From the NCBI GenBank assembly GCA_964036045.1, contig OZ038380.1:169170535-169234534 (forward strand): a DNA stretch of 64,000 nucleotides, given 5' to 3'. A program made the position numbers and the translations under genes. Position 1 is the stretch's first letter, and each line of letters begins with the position of its first letter. Below are positions 24,301-33,300 of the stretch, piece by piece. The notes below the pieces were generated by a model. It ran no database searches. It saw only the letters and a list, made by a program, of their open reading frames with translations, and had not been told where the DNA came from. The DNA comes from Eutreptiella sp. 'Long Island Sound 2002'. Lineage: Eukaryota > Euglenozoa > Euglenophyceae > Eutreptiales > Eutreptiaceae.

Positions 24301-27300
24301 GAACCCGCAGACCCCAGCCCCTTTCGTCGCGCTCTGGGCTGCGGCACGGCGGCGAACACCACCGCGTGCGCACCTGTGCAGCGAGCCCAAGCCGACCCCG
24401 AAGTGAAGGAGACCATCCCCTTAAACGAGGATGACGAGGCCGTGTTGGATGAGATGTTCCCTGACAAAGAGGTGAACCCGTGGGACTGTCAGACCATCGT
24501 GTCCACCTACAGTAACTTGGAGAATCATCCAGGTGCCGCCCCGCCCGTAGCACCGGAGGCCCTTGTGGAGCCCCTTCCTTTGCCGGTGTCCCGAGGGGGG
24601 GTGCGAATCCTGCGGCGCCGGCGGCACCGGCGGCGCGCAATTTGGGGAAGTATCGTGGAACGGGGGGACTTGCGCCCTTTGTGAGCCGCACTTTTGAATG
24701 GGGGGTGGCTGTCGCAACAATTTTGTCCGTTTTGAGTGTTGTGCCGCGCCGTTGTGCCCGTTTGGCCTACCTCCTGCACCCAAAATGGAGGGGAATGGAT
24801 GCGGTGCTAACTCCCCTGAAGCTCATTGCCCTTCCCCTGCGGCGCCTCTCGTGCGCAGTGAGCGCTTCCAGGGGCACGTGTGAAGGACCCATTCCTCGGG
24901 GAGTGGCGCGCACTGTCCTGCTGTGGGCGGAGCGCAACGGCCGAAGGCCCTGCCCCTGCCCCCCCCATCTGCTCTCGGCACAAAGGGTGCCTGTGCCCCT
25001 GTGCTGCCCGCTGCATCGCCATCGTGGCCACACAACCCGGTCGCTGTGGGGGGCCTGTGCGGTCTGCTGGTGTTGAGTACGAGGGTGAGGAGTCTGGCAG
25101 GCCATTCCTGGTTTGGGCGGGTGGGGACCCCCGGAAGCCGCGCGTGTTGGTCTCTTTAGGGCCCGGATGACCTCCGGGGCCGGGGGGATGGGTCCTGCTT
25201 GGATTTGGGGGGGGGGGGGGCGGCCCTGCCCAGCCTATGGCGAGCTGCTGCGATGACGGCACGTGGCGGCTGTGGGGGCCAAAAAGGGCAACTACCTTGG
25301 ATGCCCTTGTGAACAGCGCCTGAATCAACGGCGTGCTTTATTGGGCACATGTCTCGGGTTGTTTCCCGCCTGTCTGGCAACAGGAAAGAGGGTGGCGTGT
25401 TGCTTGTTGGCACGGGGGGGGGGGGGGGCAAGTGCCCTTCCGGCCCTTTGCCCCGCCGCTGTGCGGTCTTGTGGTGTCCTGCCGGCGCTGTGGCACTCGC
25501 CATGAGCCACAGGGTGGGGGTCCGGCTGCAGGGCTACGGGATGTACCCCCCGCCCCCCCTTGTCCCAACACCGGCCTGTCCAAACACGGCGACCCCGTGT
25601 TCCTGCACTTTTGGGCCTTCTTTGGAACCATCGTTTTTGCGGTTCCAATTCAATGGAGAAGGAGGTTTGTGGCGTTGTGCAGGGCTGCAGGAGGGGTCCA
25701 TGTGGGTGGCGAAGTGCTGGTGTGGCTGTGATGCCATGTGCTCTTGTGTTCTGGGGTGTGTGCTGGGCTGTTGAACACCCGTTTTGTAGTCAGGAAGGGG
25801 TCGGGGTGGCTGATGTCTGCAACGTGTGTTCCGTGGGACGTGCCGCGCAGTCACACGGGCCTGTCCAACACCGTGTGTCCGCACTGTTGCCCCCTGGACC
25901 AGACCCTGGCCCGTGCCCGGAGAGAGGGGGGGGGGCAGGGATGTATTAGACCGGCCGACAACCAGAGGAGGACGGGGGTCCCCCTCCCCTGGACCCCCCC
26001 CCCCTCAGACCCCCCCCTCTTCCCCTTCCACTGTGTGAGGCACACTTTTCTTCCGTGCCTTTGGCGCAAGGGGATTTCGCCTTAAAAAAAAAGGCGCCGG
26101 GGTCGGGGGGGGGGGAGCATAGGAGGAGGGGGGGTCCGGCCAACTCCCAGCTCCGCCAGCCCACTCCAAAGCCCTTCCCCATCCCGATTGCCTCCCGCAG
26201 TCCCCCCGCGGGTGGGGGATCCACCAACGAGCGCGCCCCGCGCTCCTCGATGCCGTCCCCGTCCGCCCCATCGCCCCGCATCCTCCTCCCGCCACCCTCC
26301 ACTGCCTCCTGATCCCCATCCGGTCGCTCTCTGACAAGCGGTCCCTTGTGAGTCCTGACCCGATGCCGCGTGGCCCATGGCAGGGCCCATGTCACGGCCT
26401 GAGCCCGGCAGCGCTGCGCGAGGGGGGCCCAGTGGGGTCATGCACCGCCACCTCTCAAAGCGGCGCACCCCCACATCCGTACAGCCCCGCAACCCCACGG
26501 CCCTGGTCCAGCCCAACCCGTTACGCCCCCCCCAAGTTAACAACCCAGCCTAACAACCTAACAACCAAGTGTGGTTGTTAGAAGCCCCTGTCAGGAAAAT
26601 CATCCTGCAGATGCACACCCCAGCGCGCTCAAGTCAGTGCTGGAGTCGGAAAACCCCCGCATGGACTCGGAGGGTGCATCTGGATGCCCCTGGTCAACAG
26701 CACGGGCAACAGCCCGTCTCCGGGACGGCCGACCCCCGGAGTAGTCAAACAGGACAAGTCATCCGGGGGCTCCGTCGAGACAACCAAAACACAATCGGAT
26801 CCACAAAGGGTCAGAATGAGCAGTGGCGAGAGGCCAAAAGGCGCCGCCAAAGGCAAACAACCAAATCCCGAGGCCTTGTGCCAGCCCCCCCCCCCCCCCC
26901 CCCAAAAGGATTTATTGGAAGAGAAGAGGGAGTGTGTGCGGTCGTTCCGCCGAGTGGAGATGCTGCATCGGTTCTGGTGCCGCGAGGTGCGTGATGACTG
27001 TGTGCAAACAAAAGACGGTCGTGCATCCGGTGCACAAGGGCGCACGGTCGGTGTGCGCAAAGCCCATGTGTTGCGGGGCACCTGCCGCGCAACGGTGAGC
27101 GAAGGATGGCCGTCGTGCACCGCCGGTGTGCTGGTGGGCACCCGCTGCACGCACAGAGCGGGCGGCCCCCACGCCGCATCGCTGGACGGAGGTCCTCCTG
27201 TGCACACCGACACCGTTCCGGGAGGCTTGTTTTTTCATGCAACATTGTACACCCGCCGGACGCCCGCGAACAGCAGATGCGTCTCGCACCACAATCATGC

Positions 27301-30300
27301 ACCATCGCGCACTGGGCCCATCACCCCCACGGGTCCGGAGGCCTGGGTGGTTGGCCTAAGCCACGGTCCCGCTGCAGACTTGCCATTAGCGTCCGCCAAG
27401 ACAGACACCAATCATGCGGGGCTGGGCCCTACTGAGCCGTGCTCTGGACGCAGCAGGTTCCTACTGAGTTTTGCATGTGAATGGGGCGGGTAGTGTCGAG
27501 GAGTACATCGTATGGGGTTGATTCCTAACAAGATCCGGAATTCCCTGGCGGATCCTGGTGGCATGTCTTGAGCAGTTTGTTCAAGTTTGTTTGGGGTCGG
27601 AGGTCCGAGGGCTTTCGGGTCCAGTGCACCCAATCTAAACTTTGGCGACATTTCCTGCTTCGTGCGCCGCTGCGCGCAGTAGTGGGGGGCTGCACCGGGG
27701 GCAAGGCCACGCCTGCTGCTGCCGTGTGCAGAGGTCATCAATGACATGCCCGTCAAAAAGATCCGGCTGTCCGACAAGACGGGCATCCCCATCGTCGACA
27801 AGTACCCGGACGCGGAGTACGAGCCGCACTCGGATGAGGTGCTGCCCGGGACCTTCGCCCCGGGCCCTGGAGGGTGGGGCAACAGGCCGGTGTAACTGCG
27901 ACTGGGAGCGGGGGGGCGGTGGAGGGGTAGTCCTGGGAGTTGCATGGATTTCATGTCGGCCGGGGGACGGTTCGGGTGGAGGGCGGCCCACCCAGCCCCT
28001 GGGGAGGTGGGAAATAGGTTTGCGGGCTTGGGGGTCGTTCGAGCCGCCTTCCCGCAGGGGTGCATGGGTTTGGGAAAGGGGCACCCGTGACAGAGCCTTT
28101 ATCAAGTGACAGTCTGAGGACCAGTTCTGGCTCAGAATTCGGGCCGCTTTGCGGCCCGAACGAAAAACAATTTGAAAAATCTCCCCCCCGGTGATGTGTG
28201 CCTCAAAATGGTCAGAGTGTTGTGGCGATGGGGGGGGGGGATGAGACAAGCTGGAATTTCTGCATTTCAAATTCTGTACAAAAATTTTGTACACAATTTG
28301 TTCGGTGTTTTTCAGGATTTGTGCAGGTAATAACAGCCAGCGCCCACTGTTTCTCATGAGCAATTATTGGGATCCGTACATAATTTGTTCGCTCATTTTT
28401 AAGAAGTGGCACAGATTTTGTCGTGCCAGCATTTGTCGATTCAAATTTTCCCCCGCACGGAATAGTCCCCCCTCCGGTATGAGGTATCCCCCCCCCCTGT
28501 GGGCCCGTCTGGGCTCCTGTCACGGGGGCCACCCTGCAAAATGGGCCTGAACAACCGTGTACATGTGGTGTGGGTGTGGGTTTGGAAGAGGGGGGGGGGG
28601 GGCTGGGTGGGTGTGGGTTGGGATGGGCGTGTCTGGGGCGGGCAGGAGCTTTGTTGAATACTCGGCGATACGACAAAGGGAGGGCATGCCCTGCGGGCAT
28701 GTGAATGGTGGAGCCGATTTCTGTGGGGCAGGGGAGGGAGGAGAAGACCCACGGCCGATGGAGGTGCATCTGGTGGATCTTGGGGATGCCATGACACCCG
28801 CAAGGGCCCAGCAGCCACCACAGCCACTTGGCAGGCAGCTCGGGGACACTCAATGCAACCTTTCAGCCATGGGTCTTCTCCGAGGGGGTCAGTGTGCCAA
28901 GAGCATCCAGAAGAATTCCTAGCACCCCAGCGAGAGCAAGAAGACAATTACACAATGCAAATTGCTTGTCTTTAGGCCAGATTTGCGAAGGAAATTTTGG
29001 GAATCAACAAATGAGGTCTGTGCAGTAGCACTTTTTGTTTCAAAAAACAAGGTTAAAAATCGATCAATTTGGCCTAAAAACACCACGAACGATCGGAAAA
29101 CGGCGTTTTGAAGGCCCCAAAGTTTGAAATCGCAAATGTAAAATTACACGATACAAATGGTGCTGTCTTGTGTATCATCTCATCTGAACAGAGGGGTGGG
29201 GGGGGGGGTGATGAGATGTGTGGAGGAAATTCTGCTGCAGCACCTTCTGGCGCAACAAATTCTGTACAAATTCTTCGAAAACAAAATAGGATGTTACTCC
29301 CGGGGGGCTTCTGCATGGGGACTGTACTTGCAAAACCCCGGAGGCAATGGCAGGGGCACGGCGAAGGAGGACAGGGAGCCTCCGATTCCATGTGCACACA
29401 GAACCTGAAAAAAGCCATACAAATGGTGTGCAAAAGATGCGTGCGGAAATGGTTCGTCTGAACGTTCCCCCCGCCGCAGTAGTATTGCTGTTTATCTTTA
29501 AAACACGAAAGCGGTGTTCCACCGAGTGTCCGGTGGGCGTGCACAAAGCAGTTCGTGTGGCCGTGGACAGGGGCGTTACGGGTGGGGGCTACCTCCGTTG
29601 CCTCCCTCCGAAGGTCAGATGGTATGACGGTTGGAACGAGTACGGCACCTACACCCCCCCCTGTCCCCTGCTGCGCCTTCACTGCCACTCTGTGGGGTCA
29701 TAGTGGGGAATGGAGCCTCCCACCGGAGTCAGCTCCCTCTGGTTTGGGGTGGAAAGCAGCCTTCAGTCTGATGAACTGGCCGTACCTACGCCGTCCAGAG
29801 CAGAGAACGCAGACCCCTCCGATGGGGTGTGGACTGCGTCGCTCATGTCGACCCGCCTCGGCCCTCCTTCCGCCGTACGAGACCATTCAAGTCTGGTGTC
29901 ACACCGCAGTGACGTGCTGCAGGCGGTGCAGCAAGCCCAGGCAAGTTCAAGTAAAGAAAAGGGATAAACAAGAGGGAGGTTGGTCGTCTTGGTGACACCG
30001 ACCAGCCCTTGTTGACCCAGCTGGGGCACGTGGCAGCGGAGACCGAGTGCTACCCCCATCCCCTTAACACCGCTGGCACCCTCAGTGCCCTAACGGGGCC
30101 TATCTGGCTTACCGAGGCTCCCTCACAAACCCCGCATGCAACGAAGCTGCGACATGGTGGGGAACGGGGGAGGAGGTTTGGCCTCTGTGTATTTCTAATT
30201 GGATCTCAGACCCATTTTTTCCACTTGCTTTGATCCTTCTTCTCTGGTATGTGCCACTCTCTTTCCTCAGTACGATTCGGCGGATGATCTTGCTGAGCGC

Positions 30301-33300
30301 GTGTCTCTGCATACGAGCACGACGAGCATGGGCCGTCCCAAGGATGAGACCTCGGATGAGAAGCGCGACCGCAAGAAGTTGGTGAAGGCGGGCAAAGCAA
30401 TGCGCAGGTGCGCCGGGGCCTTTAGCCTGCTGTGTTGGGCAAACGAACGCGCAGAGTGTCATGGTGGATCACTCCTGAAGGAGCAACGTTAGCGCGCTGA
30501 TTGTGTGCTGGGCATCTTTTTGGGCCCGTTATGGGCCACCCATGACCATCTTTGACTCCCTCCCTGCGTTGCCTCACCCCGTATCCACACCAAACAATCC
30601 ATCCAATTTGTTGCATTTCACGCAATTTTGCATTCGGAGGTGGGTCTGTCACCCACCTTATGGACCATGGGACCATGTCCCGCCTCATGTTTGGACTGAT
30701 AAAAGCAACTTGGCCGCCACTCAAGATGAGGGAGAGGATGAGGTAGAGGTGTGCGCTTTGTGTTGTCACCATCACAGTTAGTGCTGAGTGCAAGGAGCAC
30801 TATTGTGCTGAATGTATTGACACCCACCTTTGTGGGGATAGGACTGGTGTTGGTGTTGGGCACTTGAAAAGTGACATTACGGCAGGTATGTGGTCCACTT
30901 TGGTCTATTTGGGGGGCTTCTCTAGGGGAGGTAAATCTGGTGCTAAAGTCGGGATAATTCATACAAAAGTAGCGTAATGGGCATGCACTGGGCAAACTCT
31001 CCCCCCCTTGCCATGCATGACCGTCTTTGCAATTAATGCACTGGGTTGTTGACTGGACACCCTATTGGGCACTCAGCTCCACGGGCCCTGTACCAATTGT
31101 GCAACACCCGGGCAGCATACTCACCTGTTCGGAGGTACCCAACAGGATTTGTCCTCACTGTTCCCTCTGATTATGGGTCTGTGATTTTTGCGCCCATTTT
31201 TGGTGGGCAGTGCCTTCACACCCATCCCATCACCCATGCCTGTCATTCTGCGTGCAAAGCATGTGTAGCTATTGCTTTCCGGCCCATCAGATATCCTTGC
31301 AATTCGCCTCCGAGAGAGGTTGTTAGATCAAGCGCAGGCACGAGCGTCGTATACCCCCCCCCTTTTTGGGGGTCGTTTGCCTAGCATACCCCAATGTATG
31401 GTTTCTGACGTCTAACCCCTTATAAAATCATCATTTTAGGACCAAAAATGATTCCCTAATGATTTTTTGGATATTGACACCCGTACCCCCCCCCCCCCCC
31501 CGCACCTGGGTACCCCTTTTGGGGGGGGCATGGTGAGGGGGGTCAAAACTTCTTTGCGTATTGTGGCCGCTGTGTGTGTATTTGGACCTGGGCTTGAAGA
31601 ACTTTTTTCTTGTATATGGACCCCCTAACCCATGGCGGGGGTCCCGGGACCCAACTCCAGGTACCCCTAGTCCCCCCCCCCCCCCCATATGGCCCCTTGG
31701 CAGTGAGGACTTAGCCGTTTTCACACTGGATAGGCTGGATAGGCTGTTTAGTGGCAGGTGAAAGTTTTTTGAAATTCGACTTTTCATGAAACTCTTCCTT
31801 TGCACCTAGGATGGGTTTGGGTGATCATTTGGTGACAATACAGGTATTTGAGCACCCACGGGGACCCACATAGTGGCCGCTAGGCCTATGTAGCCCATGC
31901 CATGGGCCCTCCAAAAGCGCCAAAATTGCTGTTGCGTAGGTTGTTCAGTGGCACTCTAAACTTTTTCACATTTCGACTTTTTCCGAAACCCTTCTGTTGC
32001 CCCTAGGATGGGTTTGGGTTATCATTTGGTGACAATACGGGTGCTTGAGCGCCCATGGGGACCCACGTAGTGGCCACTGGGCCACTGGGCCCATCTAGCC
32101 CGAGCCATGCCCCCCCCAAAAGCTTCAAAATTGCTGTTTGTAGGTGGTTCAATGGCATTTGGTGTGTGCACAAACTGCTCAAGCAGTTTTCCACCCTCTA
32201 CAGGTCAAAAATGGAAAATCACCTCGAAGAGAGGTTGTTAGATCAAGCGCAGGCGCGGGCGTCATATACCCCCCTTTTTTGGGGTCATTCGCGTAGCATA
32301 CCCCAAGGCATGATATTGGATGTCCAACCCCTCGTAAAATCATTATTTTGCCCAATAAGACCATCCCCCAATGGATTTTTTGATTTTGAGGCCTCTACCC
32401 CCTAAAACTGGATATCACTTTTTTGAGGGGGGGGGTGGGGGGGTGGGGGTTGGGGGGGGGGTCAAAAGTTTTTGCTTAATAGGCTACAAGCAGTGGGGAC
32501 GCACGATGCTGCTGACACAGACAGTGGTCCAATGGTAACGCAGCCGATGCCAGATTGGCAGGCGCCGGTTCGAACCCTGGTGTATTCGTTTTTGCCGCCG
32601 CCGGCGGCGGCGCCAAAGTGGGCAGACTAGGGTTCGAACCACCGATCACAGGGATGCTGACTGGTTGCATTACCACTCGGCCACTGCTTGGATTGCAGCA
32701 AAGGGCCTCCCTGCTGCTTGGGGCCGCATCTGCCACTGACAAAAAACCCAAACTGTGTGTATCTGTCTGACTGCCTGCTTGCTGGCTCAGGGACTGGTGG
32801 GCTGACTGTCAACCTCTCTTCGAGGTGCACTGCCAAAGGCAATAGAATTTTGCAATTTTTTTTTGATATTGTGACCACTTACAATGATGAACTATGCTAT
32901 ATAAAGCATGTTTTACACCCTCTTTGTGTTTTTTGTCACCCTATTTGGGTGGTGGGGGGGAGGGGCTCCCAAGGGGTCTAGGGCACAACCTGCTTGTGCA
33001 GGTTTTCAGCCTCGGCAGCTGAGGGTTATCATCTGGTGACAATACGGGTATTTGAGCACCCATGGGGACCCACGTAGTGGCCACTGGGCCCATCTAGCCC
33101 GAGCCATGGGCCCCCCAAAAGCTTCAAAATTATTTGGTGTGTGCACAAACTGCTCAAGCAGTTTTCCACCCTCTACAGGTCAAAAATGGAAATTTTTGCA
33201 ATTTTTTTTTGATATTGTGACCACTTACGATGATGAACTATGCTATATAAAGCATGTTTTACACCCTCTTTGTGTTTTTTGTCACCCTATTTGGGTGGTG

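Larger units (their letters stand above)
32217..32851. mobile_element. Inverted-repeat insertion inside a satellite unit, about 630 bp
   Basis: CACCTCGAAGAGAGGTTG (32221-32238) and its exact complement CAACCTCTCTTCGAGGTG (32811-32828) bracket the insert. The satellite unit is interrupted at TCAAAAATGGAAA and resumes at TTTTGCAATTTTTT, while the neighbouring unit at 33181-33215 shows the uninterrupted sequence. The insert includes a G-rich tract and two tRNA-like promoter heads. Related ends: 31312-31490, 33927-33955 and, on the minus strand, 60395-60607. Confidence 0.65.
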
